Assembly (NCBI GenBank): GCA_022494885.1
Contig: JAGVSM010001254.1
Location: 1 to 64,000 of the forward strand
Source: Micrasema longulum
Taxonomy: Eukaryota > Arthropoda > Insecta > Trichoptera > Brachycentridae
Length of the DNA stretch: 64,000 bases
Direction: 5' to 3'
A program made the position numbers and the translations under genes. Each line of letters begins with the position of its first letter. Position 1 is the stretch's first letter. Below the pieces are notes generated by a model that did not search any database, was not told where the DNA came from, and saw only the letters and a program-made list of their open reading frames with translations. Positions 22,051 to 32,619 of the stretch are shown piece by piece.

Positions 22051-22254
22051 ACTTCTTCATGGACCAGCAGTGGCGAGCAATGAGTTTTTAAATTGTTAAG
22101 CTACAAATAATGTGATAAAATGTCCATAGCGGTAGTATGGCATATAAAAAACAAGTCTATTTTAAATTTGATAAATAATCCATAAGAAATGGCTGGTTTC
22201 AGTAAAAATATTTTCAAATGTAGCACAAACATTTGATTTAAAAAATACATTAAT

Positions 22255-22545
22255 ATATTACAAGAGAGATGAACAACATTTAAAAGGAGGTAATAAAGTC
22301 TAGGCATCTACAGGGCTTATGACCTGTCAATGGCTGATTTAAGCGGCCACTTTACACACTGCGTAACATTCACCATTCTGCCTATATTTGAACATCTTTA
22401 TTCCTTCAATTCTTTCATCTGTTGATGTTTGTGAAGTTAAAGAGCTGATACTTTTATTTATGCGGGTGAGATTCATCAAAGTGAATTATTTCACCTACAT
22501 ACCAGGCAACGCCTGAAAATGTTATTTTTTCGTTTTCTATACTTA
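22255..22545 (+). repeat. X repeat, copy 4
   Basis: Begins ATTACAAGAGAGATGAACAA, then AAGTCTAGGCATCTACAGGG and GCTTATGACCTGTCAATGGC, ending at CCTGAAAATGTTATTTTTTC. Direct neighbour of copy 3. Confidence 0.82.
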
Positions 22546-22826
22546 ATGTAGATGCACCGGTACGCTAATGAATTATCCAGTTTTATTAATGACTTTTACG
22601 ACGCATAGCCTAAAACACGAAATAGCTGCGCAGATGGGTCGTTGATTTTTTTTATTTTTTTTATATTTTTTTTTTTATTTATTAATAAAACATATAAGAC
22701 ATGAATATCATGATATTATATTCCCAGGAGTTGTACGAGAAAACTCATTTGGGACGGTACATAAAAAAAATTATACATTTCTTGTAACAATACATAGTAA
22801 ACATTTAAACAATAAAAATTTTAACA

Positions 22827-23060
22827 AATTTTAACAATCTATGAACTTAATATTAAAAAAGGAAAGAAAACATTTAAACAATCTGTGAACTTAATATTAA
22901 AGAAGAAAATAAAAACATTCGAACAATCTGTGAACTTAATATTAAAAAAGAAAAGAAAAACATTGAAACATTCTGTGAAATTAATATTAAAAAAGAAAAT
23001 AAAAACATTTAAACATTCTGTGAACTTAATATTAAAAAAAGAAAAGAAAAACATTTAAAC
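22827..23060. repeat. 45-bp minisatellite, about five copies
   Basis: The motif AATCTGTGAACTTAATATTA recurs at 22836, 22880, 22925, 22970 and 23015 with periods of 44-45 bp. The second half of each unit is purine-rich (AAAAAAGAAAAGAAAAACAT). Because 45 is divisible by three, a minus-strand frame stays open through the array and encodes a 15-residue repeat. This follows from the period and is not evidence of a gene. Confidence 0.92.
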
Positions 23061-23204
23061 CCAAAACACAATATATAGACTATTCACAGAAACTGAGCTA
23101 AAAACTATCACTTTCAAAAAGATTCAAGAAATAGGTCTTCATTTCTAATGACGAAGGCGGGGATTCGAGTCCTAGGGGGTTCCAATTTTTTTTAGCAATT
23201 ATGT

Positions 23205-23280
23205 TTTTTTAAATTGTATTTTTTTAAAATGTTTTGAGTTTTTCCAAATTTTTGTAGACAAGGACTGGATTCGACTACCT
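23205..23280 (+). repeat. X outer end, solo
   Basis: GTTTTGAGTTTTTCCAAATT, TTTGTAGACAAGGACTGGAT matches the inverted right end of the X copy at 31331-31402. An isolated end fragment. Confidence 0.6.
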
Positions 23281-23284
23281 GAAG

Positions 23285-24745
23285 AGCTGTTTAAGTCTGA
23301 CTATTATAACTTGTCTTGAAATAAAACACTATTTCTTAATAAATGAGATAAAAACTAAACATTTTAAAAGAATTCCTTACCGAGTACAAAACATAAATAA
23401 CGTTTAAAGAATCATTGTTTCATCGACTTTTATATCACATTATTATTCACAAAACGACATAAATAATACGTTTTATAATTCTTCATATGTATTTATTCTT
23501 AACACTATACACTAGTAACGTTTTTATCATAACTCTAACTTAATTTTTAAAGTTTAAATGGATACTAAATAATAACCTACAATATTCAACTGTCAGCGTG
23601 TGCACAAAAACGAATTACAATTAAAAAACAATTAGCGAATCTTTGTTTTTTAAAACCCACTAAAGGATTTATACTATATTATGGATTAAAATATCAATTT
23701 GTTTCGGTTAAAATATCAAAATATTAATTTATTTTAAAGCAAATTTACTTTCAAACCACCAAAACACAAGTATGATCAATTACTTACTTATTATTGTAAC
23801 TTCCGTGTTAAGACATACAAAATAATCTCTTTCTCACACATAACGAGTGCGTATATTGTCACCTCTCTTAGACTGTCGTAAGTCAAATTGATGTATTTCA
23901 AAGAATACTAGCCATTTTGAAGAAATATTGAAAGATTTAATTGCATTAAAAAAAACTGCAAGATTTTATTGTAATCGCATGTGTAATTTTTCGAATAAGA
24001 TTATAAAATTTTAGGTTTAAGGACGTATTTGAATTTGTGTTTTTAAGTCAGCAGAGTAATCTCGTGTAATCCAGTAGTAATAATTTTGACCAATAGATGC
24101 GCAACTTGTCGCTGTATGGAATAAAGGAATATGATATAAATTTACTTACCCAAGAAAAGTAATATATATTTTTGGTTATGTGTTTTTTCCTAATAATACT
24201 GTAACATAAAACATTACTTTCGATGTCAAAAAATATGGTAAGCTGCAAGTAATCGATTATAAGGAGCATTCGCCCCTGTAGACCAGGTGGATTTATCAAC
24301 AATATTTAGAGTTTGCTTTGAACTGTTTGAATTGTTTAGGCCTTTTATTCTCAAATTACATCATTTAAGAAATTATAAGCATTACCAAAATTCTTATTTG
24401 TGATAAGCTGGACGAACTCAAATAGTGTTGACGAATTTCGCACCCCAGATTTGTATAAGTATTACCAAGCAAAGGAACCTTTATCAAGTATATCCATTCG
24501 CATAATTTTAATGAGATCATGTAGAACGGGTGATTATCCTAATCTCGTGTGACCTCAATCCCCCCTTAGATCGTACGGTCCCTATGGGGAATATGATAAT
24601 ACCTTGAAAACCCCATAATTACTCTCCTGGGATACACTGATTCTGTGCCGCCTTACGCTGTCTTCATAAATATTTCGCTATAACATTATCTTATCTACAA
24701 ATAGTATGGCATATTATGCTAATTTGGTGGATTATTTGGACGCAA
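23285..24745. other. no gene seen
   Basis: AT-rich, without long frames or repeats shared with the window. A short GC-richer segment near 24540-24640 (CCTCAATCCCCCCTTAGATC) is unremarkable. Confidence 0.5.
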
Positions 24746-24754
24746 AAAATTGTA

Positions 24755-25070
24755 TCACAGAATTAAATCGACAGAATAAAGAAAGGGGTGCTGCGTTGGT
24801 TTGGACACGTAGAACAAATGGACAGCGAAAGAATGGCTGAAAGGATCTACGATGCGAATGTTGATGGATGCAGAAATCGAGGAAGACCGAGAAAGATATG
24901 GCACGATCAAGTCTATCAAACACTTGAAGATGGACATGTCAAGAGTAGGAATAATCAGCGTGCGTGCATGAGAAGATGTATGAATGTAAAGGAAGCGAGG
25001 TTTGTATGCAAAGACATAGGTGATATTGCGTTCTGTCCTCTCTGTCTACCCCTACGGGTAACGGCGTGAT
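24755..25070 (+). pseudogene. LINE family 1 RT extreme C-terminus
   Basis: The plus strand reads LRWFGHVEQMDSERMAERIY, DANVDGCRNRGRPRKIWHDQ and RACMRRCMNVKEARFVC, ending at the stop 25067. Same tail as 16300-16551 and 35641-35950. The frame is open for 93 codons, but everything upstream of WFGHVE is missing. Confidence 0.88.
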
Positions 25071-25153
25071 AGTTTGTATGAATCAACAATAGTTATTTAG
25101 ATTAATTATTTATTTTTGAGGTCTTCAACATCAATTAAAGCTTAGGTAGGTAC

Positions 25154-25907
25154 ATGTTTGCTAAAGAAGAGCTGGAAATGGCAGATATATTGGCTCGGGT
25201 AGCAGCAGAAAGTCGCCAATTTGGGTTGGAAATAAACAGAACTAAAACGAAGCTCATGATTGTTGACAGAGCCAATATATTACAACCATCAACTAGACTC
25301 CAAGACCTTGAAAAAGAGCAAGATTTTGTTTATTTAGGCTCATCCATCTCTGCGGGTGGTGCATGCACTTTAGAAGTAAAAAGACGCATCCTAACAGCAA
25401 AAAATGCCATGACTTGACTAACTAAAATTTCTCGAAAAAAAACTAAAATATTCATAGTCCGTACGCTTGTGTTCCCAATATTATTGTATGGCTTAGAAAC
25501 GTGGACAATTCAAACACGTGAGCAGAAGAGAATAGATGCCTTCGAGATGTGGTGTTGACGTCGAATGCTGGGAATACCATGGGCAGCCAGAAGAACAAAT
25601 GTTTCTTTACTGGAAGAACTCAACATAAAAGTTCGCCTATCGGCCATACGCTGCCAACGTATGCTGTAGTTCTTCGGTCACATAGCTAGACGTGACCCAG
25701 AAAATCTTGAGAAAATAATAATCACGGGCAGTGTGCCAGGACGAAGAAGCAGAGGCAGAGCTCCAGCTCGATGGATCGCCCAGGTGAAAACAACCTCACG
25801 GGCGACCCTATATGGAGCTGTGGAGAGGGCGCAGAGCCGTAAAGAGTGGAGACGCTTTGTCAATGGAATGGCTGATGAGAGTACCAATGATCACGACCCT
25901 CAGAACT
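25154..25907 (+). pseudogene. LINE family 9 RT C-terminal region, one frame with three stops
   Basis: A single frame runs some 250 codons. Landmarks: FGLEINRTKTKLMIVDR, QDFVYLGSSISAGG, FPILLYGLETWTIQTREQKR, FEMWC, RRMLGIPWAARRTNV, FFGHIARRDPENLEK and GRRSRGRAPARWIAQVKTTS. This is the region after the YADD box in a non-LTR reverse transcriptase. The frame is interrupted only by three in-frame stops (after KNAMT, after FEMWC where related proteins have W or Y, and before FFGHI), with no frameshift. It ends in a stop near 25907 and is followed by a (GAA)n tail at about 25918-25935. The damage is light compared with the other LINEs here, so this may be a younger insertion. Confidence 0.88.
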
Positions 25908-25939
25908 GAGGAACGACAGAGAAGAAGAAGAAGGTACAT

Positions 25940-26920
25940 GTATTTCAAACGTGACAGTAACATGTTTAGCCTAACAAACAAGTCGATTTGATAAAACTCG
26001 TACTGCTTTGTTTTTCGACAAATTCAACAAAACATAAAATAATTTAACAAACAATACAAAAATTTGGATCCCTCCAGCAAATCTGTAAGCAATATATAAA
26101 ATCTGAACAAATAATGTATTCAGCGTGTTGCTGATGGGCATAGAACTAACAGTTGTTTGTAAAACGAGTTTGTTTTGCTTGTCAAAGTCTACGTGATATG
26201 ACGTGACGATACTTGCTCCCTGCGCTGGCCATTCCCTTTCCTTTGCGGTTGACTTTTTAGCTCGTATTTGTATGGAGTGTCATCTTTATATATTATATCA
26301 CAATGGGAAAAAGGATTGTATTGTCTAATGAGCTAAAACATTAACAATAAAAAAATGTAAGTAGCATATATATATATATATTATTAATATTTAAAGCGTT
26401 AACTTTGTGGTCAAACATTTTAATAAATGTTATTAAATATTTGTTTATAACCACCTACTTACTTTTCGTACCTATTGAAATATGTCACATTAGGAAAGCT
26501 TTAAAAAATAATGTTTCTTGGATCAATAATCAAACAAACTTCCAATACAGTCCTTTATACGATGCTCCACTGTAATGGTCACCTTATTAAACCTATTAAG
26601 CTTATCCCCTCACTCCAACCCCTATACTTTTTTCATCAATTCTCAAATATATGAATATTTTCATAATTTAATCAGTGCATGTTTGTCCTAATCAGTGCAT
26701 GTGCTTATTAAAATGCACGTGTTAATTTTTATATTTTTGTGCAACAACTATGGTGAAGGTTTATATAATGGGTTTTGCATGTTGGTTTAATTGGTGTCTC
26801 GACGAAGAGACGGGTACACCTCTAAACCAGTAGACATAGAAAAGTCGGTAAGCGATTATATACAAATATTTAGTAAAATTTATTAGCATATATATGTTTT
26901 TGATATACTCACACCCAGCG
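25940..26920. other. no gene seen
   Basis: AT-rich, with a short (TA)n run at about 26366-26383. No repeat shared within the window was found. Confidence 0.45.
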
Positions 26921-26924
26921 CTGG

Positions 26925-27340
26925 CGCCAGCGCCGTGTACTTAAATTAATAGGGAGACATTAACAGTCCTTTCTCTAGGAATTCTTCGTTCTCGGTGGAT
27001 GTACATCCGTCTAACTTTACGTTACAATCATCGCTGTAACGCAATGAAACTATAAACGTCTTCCGGAGCGATTCATGGTAGTTATTAGTGAAAAATTCCC
27101 AAAATAATCTCACGAGACAATGGGATTAATGGGCGGAGTTAGGAGCGGAAATGAGGCTTTAATGAATTTAGTAATTCCCGCCTCGGGGTGATATTTACAG
27201 CCATGGGGGATGACAAGGCGAACTATAAATTACTTGTAATTGTCACCCCGTCTTACGGCGCGGGCGGGTACTCGAGAGAAATCCCACAAAGGGTCTAATC
27301 GACGGCTAAGGAAACTTCGCCGAATTCAAAAACGTTCATA
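26925..27340. other. GC-rich single-copy island
   Basis: Contains the palindrome CGCTGGCGCCAGCG near 26922 and blocks such as GGGCGGAGTTAGGAGCGG and CTTACGGCGCGGGCGGGTAC. Markedly richer in GC than the flanks, not repeated in the window, and without coding signal. A candidate regulatory element. Confidence 0.35.
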
Positions 27341-27598
27341 CCTCAATATATTTATTACTGACGTAGGACAAGACTCGATATTCTACAACACCGTGCGTGT
27401 CTATTGAACTTTGTCATTTTTATTTATTTATTTCCTTCGGTTAGCTAGTTATACTTACATAAGCTAATATTTACAATTATACTTATTTGTAAATCTACTT
27501 ATCTGTACGTTGAAGGATAAACCACTGGAGTCACATTAAACGAATTGGGATTTTAGGATTTCTGAAACACCGTAACTTTTAAACTAAATGAAATTATA

Positions 27599-27606
27599 GT
27601 TTTAAC
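27599..27606. repeat. target-site duplication, left
   Basis: GTTTTAAC, identical to 28586-28593. The two flank an element with inverted ends (27607-28585). An exact 8-bp duplication is the insertion footprint of P, hAT and a few other superfamilies. Confidence 0.85.
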
Positions 27607-28585
27607 CTCAGAGTAATAATGCGTGAACCTATAGAGAAGCCCTATCACTATGTTTCATAGGACGCGAGCGATGTTGGTTTGTTGGTTAGCAACCAATTGG
27701 TGGTCATTTTGTTTTGTTTGACAACATAAACATAGCGGTTCGATCGAATGCTTTTGTCGCTGTGCTTGGCTTTATTTGTAAATATCTTGGATATTTACGT
27801 TATAATAAATAAAAATTGACTATGGTGAATTGCAGTATGTTTGGTTGCAGCAGTAGGAGTTTAAAGGGTATTAAAGGAGTCAGTTTTCACAGATAATTGA
27901 TTTCGAATTTTTTTCCATGATTTATATTGATTTTTGGCATTTATTGTCCAGACACGTGTAATATGTTGCCTAATTTTTTTATTATATCTGCATATTTACT
28001 TCAGATACTATTTTTTCTCAATTAAGGAGTTAATTTTGTGAATTGAAGTATGTTTACTGTTGATAATGACAGTTGATTGGCAATATGTCGGGGCCGCACT
28101 AGGCATCCATATAAAGTTTGAGTTTTTATCGAGTAAAAGTCAAATTTTACTCGAAAAAAAGCAATGTTAATCTTGAAATCGCATCTAAAATGACCTGTCC
28201 AAATTTCAGACCGGAACGACTCGCCGTTTCGGAGATGTGACGGACAAACAAACAAACTCAACGCAGGACTTTGGTTCCATGGAGTTGGAATTTATGTCTC
28301 AATAAATGTAACATAAGTATATTGTGAATAAATAAAATTAAAAAATAGACACACACATGTATTTTCAGTTTGATAAAATAAATATAGGCGAATTATAGAA
28401 TAATAAATTAAAATAACCCTGCAATAATAATATTGACAATGCAAATTGATATTTATTTGGCAATTCTTGACCTGAGCACGGCCCCTTGTTTTGCTGCGAA
28501 CTGTAGCTAACTTAATACTCAATAGTTGTAGAATGGTTTTCCTACGTTTGGGTTCCTCTATAGCTTGGCGCATTATTACTCTGAG
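27607..28585 (+). mobile_element. 979-bp DNA transposon with THAP-like exon (P-superfamily candidate)
   Basis: The left end CTCAGAGTAATAATGCG and the reverse complement of the right end share those 17 bp exactly. They continue for about 37 bp with five differences (CTATAGAG is again shared). Perfect 8-bp direct repeats GTTTTAAC flank it. Inside, 27822-27896 encodes the start of a THAP zinc finger. P-superfamily transposases carry an N-terminal THAP domain and make 8-bp duplications, so the two observations agree. The rest of a transposase (>500 codons) is absent, so this is a non-autonomous, internally deleted copy. Part of the interior (about 28180-28310) resembles a repeat seen again near 29395-29470. 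Confidence 0.8.
27822..27896 (+). pseudogene. THAP-domain N-terminal exon remnant
   Basis: ATG at 27822 opens a 24-codon frame, MVNCSMFGCSSRSLKGIKGV then SFHR, followed by a TAA. THAP domains start with Met, a short C-x(2-4)-C pair and a basic stretch leading to VSFHRFP. Here C4 and C9 and the GVSFHR end match that pattern. The Cys/His pair that completes the zinc site would be encoded further on and is not present. The frame stops where THAP genes often have a splice donor, but CAGATAATT is not a GT donor. So it is a mutated exon or the junction of an internal deletion. The start lies about 215 bp inside the left end of the element. Confidence 0.65.
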
Positions 28586-28593
28586 GTTTTAAC
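28586..28593. repeat. target-site duplication, right
   Basis: GTTTTAAC, an exact copy of 27599-27606, directly after the inverted right end CTCTGAG. Confidence 0.85.
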
Positions 28594-28599
28594 CTTAAA

Positions 28600-30245
28600 A
28601 TACTTTAATTGTAAAATAAAGATTATGTTGACAGTAACAGTATATATTAAAATAGCATATTTGAGGCTGCTGATGTTTTTTTTGCTTTTGTTTTAACATA
28701 CAAAAGCATGTATATGACGAAGCGGACTTTAGTATTTTATTCACCAAAAAAATGCTAATTGCGGTAACTTTGCATTTTTAATTTCAAAACGGCTAAAAAT
28801 TTACTAATGTGTTTTATACTCTAAGGCTCTTAGGTTTATTATTATTATTGTTTTATTTTTTATAATGAAATAAATAAAACAACGTTGTCAAGGTTAACGT
28901 AACTAATTAATTATTTCCTATTTTATTTTTATCATGTTTATTAAATACTACACGTGGAGCCAATAAATCATTCCCCTTTCCACTTAAAGAGTGGCATATG
29001 AATAATTTCAAAGCTAGACAGTATACTAAAAGAAATTATGTTTATTCGGTCATTAATATTTTTTTTTCGTATTATGAATCACTTTTTTAATTTCTAAGAT
29101 ATCTAAGCTGTCGAATTTTAATATTTTATTTTCAACATGAAAAGTGGTTTTATTTATTTTATTATAACGAATAACCACAAAGAAAGTCTTTAAATTCAAA
29201 CTTCAAATATAAAAATTTATGTTTTATTTATTTCCCAAGTAGGAGGAATTTGAGTGGAAAACATCTTGATAATTTTCCGAGAATTTGAGTGTACTGTTTG
29301 AATGATGTGCCATATGTTTAATTTTTTAAAAATAATTATTATATTTCTGATCCTATTTAATATTTGTAGAAATATATTTGTATGTCTGTGTTTGTTAATT
29401 TCTCATTACAACTCAACACAGGATTTTTAGTATCATGGAGTTGGGACTTTGTCTCAAATATGTGTAATGAACTGTTTATAAGTATGGAAATTATAAGTAA
29501 GTAAGGGTATATTACAATCACTCTAGAAACTAATATTTACTCCGACTTAAATTACATATCTATTTACAGCATCTTACAGTAAACATAACGCTTATTTTTA
29601 ATATCATTTAAACTCTTCTCATTCTTCATACATTCAGGCATCTCTTCATACATTTTTCAAGCTTAATACATTATGCAATTTTGAGATTATGTTTTTTTTT
29701 TAATGACAGCCCTATTTTTAGTTAAAACTATGATTTTTTTATAACACTATCTTATTGATGAAGTATTTGGGCATTCAAATGTTAAAATAATTAAATAAAA
29801 AAAACAGAACATATTTATTATCATATATTAGTTTTTTTTATAGCAGTCCAATTAAGTTCTTCTCGCATTTTTTATTTTTATTAAATCTCGCATTTTTTAT
29901 TTTCTTTTTTTTTTGTTTTTTGCTCTCTTTCTCTCTCTAAGACTTACAAATACCCGCATAATATTAATTCGTGTCACGGTTAATTCATTAAGTGTTGTAT
30001 TTACTTCAATCATTACTTGTAAAGTCTTGTATTTATTATATTATCCATCAAATCTCAGAACAATGTAAGTAAATCTTTCAATCAATTTCACGCAACCTTA
30101 CAACAAAACCACGGTTATTCAAACTAACCCTTTCATTTCAACAAAAAAGTTACTACACGGCAATTACTACAATACGAGGCCTACAATTTCCTTTCAAGAA
30201 TGTTCACCCTCCTAGTAGCCATTAAATACAAAACACACACACAGT
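28600..30245. other. no gene seen; one dispersed repeat scrap
   Basis: Very AT-rich. About 29395-29470 (CTCAACACAGGATTTTTAGT and ATGGAGTTGGGACTTTGTCT) matches a segment at 28255-28310, indicating a dispersed repeat. A CT-rich run lies near 29920-29940. No coding evidence. Confidence 0.5.
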
Positions 30246-30254
30246 GAAAGGAAT

Positions 30255-30545
30255 ACCATCTTATTCTTATTCTTAGAGGTGAGGGTCAGCGCAATGCAAG
30301 CTCCTGACATCGCTGCGACCTGTGAATCTGTTGTGAAGGGTCCTCGTGAATAGTTGCCGCCCTCCAAGCTCAGATCTATAAAGAGCCTGGCTACTGTGTG
30401 AAAGCCGAGAGTTTACATTTTGCTAAATTTCCCCCAAGCCCAGATCCGTAAAGTATCGGACAATTGAGTAGAAAGCAAGTTCTTTAACATCCTCAGGTTT
30501 AACCACTAGTCCCCCGAGAATAAGGCTTCTTGTATGATGTAAAGC
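30255..30545 (-). mobile_element. SINE Z, copy 1 (near full length)
   Basis: On the minus strand the element starts near TGTGATGCTTTACATCATAC and contains CTCGGGGACTAGTGGTTAAA, AGCAAAATGTAAACTCTCG and CAGGAGCTTGCATTGCGC, ending in CTCTAAGAATAAGAATAAG. The copy at 45735-46055 is collinear. The TAGTGGTTAAA segment resembles a pol III A box, but no good B box follows. The SINE label is therefore an inference from size, copy number and the (AATAAG)n tail. Confidence 0.7.
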
Positions 30546-30549
30546 ATCA

Positions 30550-30995
30550 CATTAACATATAATATGAATTTTTTTTTCCTCGTCTGCCATCACTAGAATA
30601 GAAGAAAGACGATCACTCGGTCGTTCCAGCTAAAGAATTAATGAAGTTGATTTCTGCAATCTTCCCAAACATTATCTCTGGGAGAAATCTCACTAATTAT
30701 CTAACTATCACAGCCCCTAGGGAAGAGTCGCAAGTCGCAGCCTCCTTCTCCCAGTATCTAGGTAGGTATCTAACTCCCCGACTTTTGGCCTGGTTCAGCA
30801 TTTAATTTGAAAAGTCAATTTCCGACTAATTTGTTTAATCTTGTAAACTTGTTCTATCACGCAACTCACGAATTCGAAGATTTCGTCAATTTCAAGTTTT
30901 TCTGGATATTTGTTTTAAACCAAACCCGCGGTTATCCCGATAAAGGCACATCAAACAAACCTCACTATAAAGTGGTATTATATAATAACTAGATT
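30550..30995. other. single-copy sequence, no gene seen
   Basis: Moderate GC with no shared repeats (GTCGCAAGTCGCAGCCTCC). The 61-codon frame at 30807-30992 shows no motif. Confidence 0.35.
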
Positions 30996-31014
30996 CATAT
31001 TTACTTATAAACAT

Positions 31015-31420
31015 AATACAACAGACATAAAGAACATTTTACAGAAGGGAATATATACATCCATATTTCCTCAACTCTTCCATCTGCTGACCTGTCATTG
31101 GCTGGTTTAAGTGGCTACTTTACTCGCTGTGTAACAATCACCCCTCTGTCTATAATTGAACATCTTTATTCCTTCGACTCTTCCATCTTCCATTTGTTGA
31201 CGTTTTTGAAGTTAAAGAGCTGAAACCTTTATTGTTGCGGGTGTAATTTATCTGATTGAATGATTTCACCTACTCATTACATATTTCTGTAAAATGTTAT
31301 TCATGTCTGTTGTAATATGTAAATATTAAAAGCTCCCTGGGGGGTTGAATCCAGTCTTTGTCTACAAAAATTTGGACAAACTCAAAACAATGTTGAAAGT
31401 TACCTACTATAACTTCAAAA
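31015..31420 (+). repeat. X repeat, copy 5, with inverted terminal repeat
   Basis: The left inner end reads ATACAACAGACATAAAGAAC. The body has GACCTGTCATTGGCTGGTTT and TTGTTGCGGGTGTAATTTAT. The right end, read inverted, gives CATTGTTTTGAGTTTGTCC, AGACAAAGACTGGATTCAAC and ATATTACAACAGACATGAAT. The last of these matches the left inner end, so X has terminal inverted repeats of roughly 100 bp, only partly preserved on the left. This copy best shows the structure. Confidence 0.8.
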
Positions 31421-31429
31421 TTTTAAAAA

Positions 31430-32285
31430 TTGGGTATTTTTTTATTTATTCTTTGAAACAGGCATGACAAGAAACACATTTTCGCGTCTTTTTACATGAA
31501 TTCCTGCATTTATTTCTCCTGCGATTTTTGGGATTTCAATCATTGTTTACCACAGATATTCCATAGATATTACCAAAGATATTACTGTATTTTGTGGTTA
31601 CCTACCGTATTGTATGGGACTCGTCGCACATTATTCATTCAGTGTGTATCAGTTAAATTTTAAAATAAAATGCTTTTTTTTCAGAATACGGTTTTGAAAT
31701 TTAACATATTTAAAAAAAATACAATTTATAACATTTCTTGATTTAAATTTTATCAAAAAGGTTTTAAATTCTTTCTTACCAAGCTCTTTCTTATACCATT
31801 TTTAATATAGTTACAAGTTTTGCACATTTATTTTTTAATATTTACGCACCCACACACACGCACCCTCTCCGTCATTCATTCCCACACGCACATTTTTACA
31901 TTTTACATTTTTTTTTTTTACATACAAACGTCACACACATACAATTACGTTCATTATTTTCTTACATATTATGTGTCATTAAATTTACAGTGGATTTTTT
32001 TAATTGGCTCTAGTATTGTTAATATTTTTTTACTTATTTCATTTATGTAATAGCTGTTAAAATCCCAAATAAAATAAAACATATAAATAAATATTCACCT
32101 CATTATCTGTATAAAATAAACAGTTCAATTTCCAGTTATATTGCTTATGCTACAATAATGTCAAGTGATGTTTCTAATATCTGATCCTTAAATGTTTCAT
32201 TACACGTAAATAATTTATAATTATGCTACAAATAACTTTATCATAATAACGATATGATAATCGCACAATTTAGGGTTCACAAAGT
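31430..32285. other. no gene seen; CA-rich simple sequence
   Basis: AT-rich, with a CA-rich stretch near 31848-31895 (CACCCACACACACGCACCC). The open frame over it is a by-product of simple sequence. Confidence 0.5.
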
Positions 32286-32289
32286 TTTC

Positions 32290-32610
32290 TAAAACTAAAC
32301 ACTAGTCAGGGGTAGTAAGAGTAACATCATCCCCCTCCTGCGACGGATAATATAAGGGATGATATCGGTATCACGTAACGCATCCAATCGCTCCCCCGTA
32401 GACCGGAAACTCGGCTGGAATTGGGGAAATCTGTTCAGCGGGGATAACTGGATTGGAGAAGGGAAATTCACTTTTTCACAAGGGCGCAAATTTAAATATC
32501 AATCGAGGGTGGCGGAAGGGTTGAAAACATTTAAGGGATTTTTCTTTGAAACGTTGGAACTTGTAATTAAATCAATGGACGTACTGGAAGCGACAGTGAA
32601 TGACCTTTAA
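32290..32610. other. GC-richer single-copy island
   Basis: Contains ATCCAATCGCTCCCCCGTAG and GGGTGGCGGAAGGGTTGAAA, with no repeat matches. An 83-codon plus frame (32359-32610) crosses it without a recognisable domain. Confidence 0.35.
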
Positions 32611-32619
32611 AATTAAATA

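Noticed and set aside
26366..26383. (TA)n run as an origin or regulatory signal
   Set aside because: Short dinucleotide repeats are common in such AT-rich DNA.
32359..32610. 83-codon frame in a GC-richer island as a host exon
   Set aside because: No recognisable domain, no clear splice sites around it, and an 83-codon open frame is not exceptional in a GC-richer patch.
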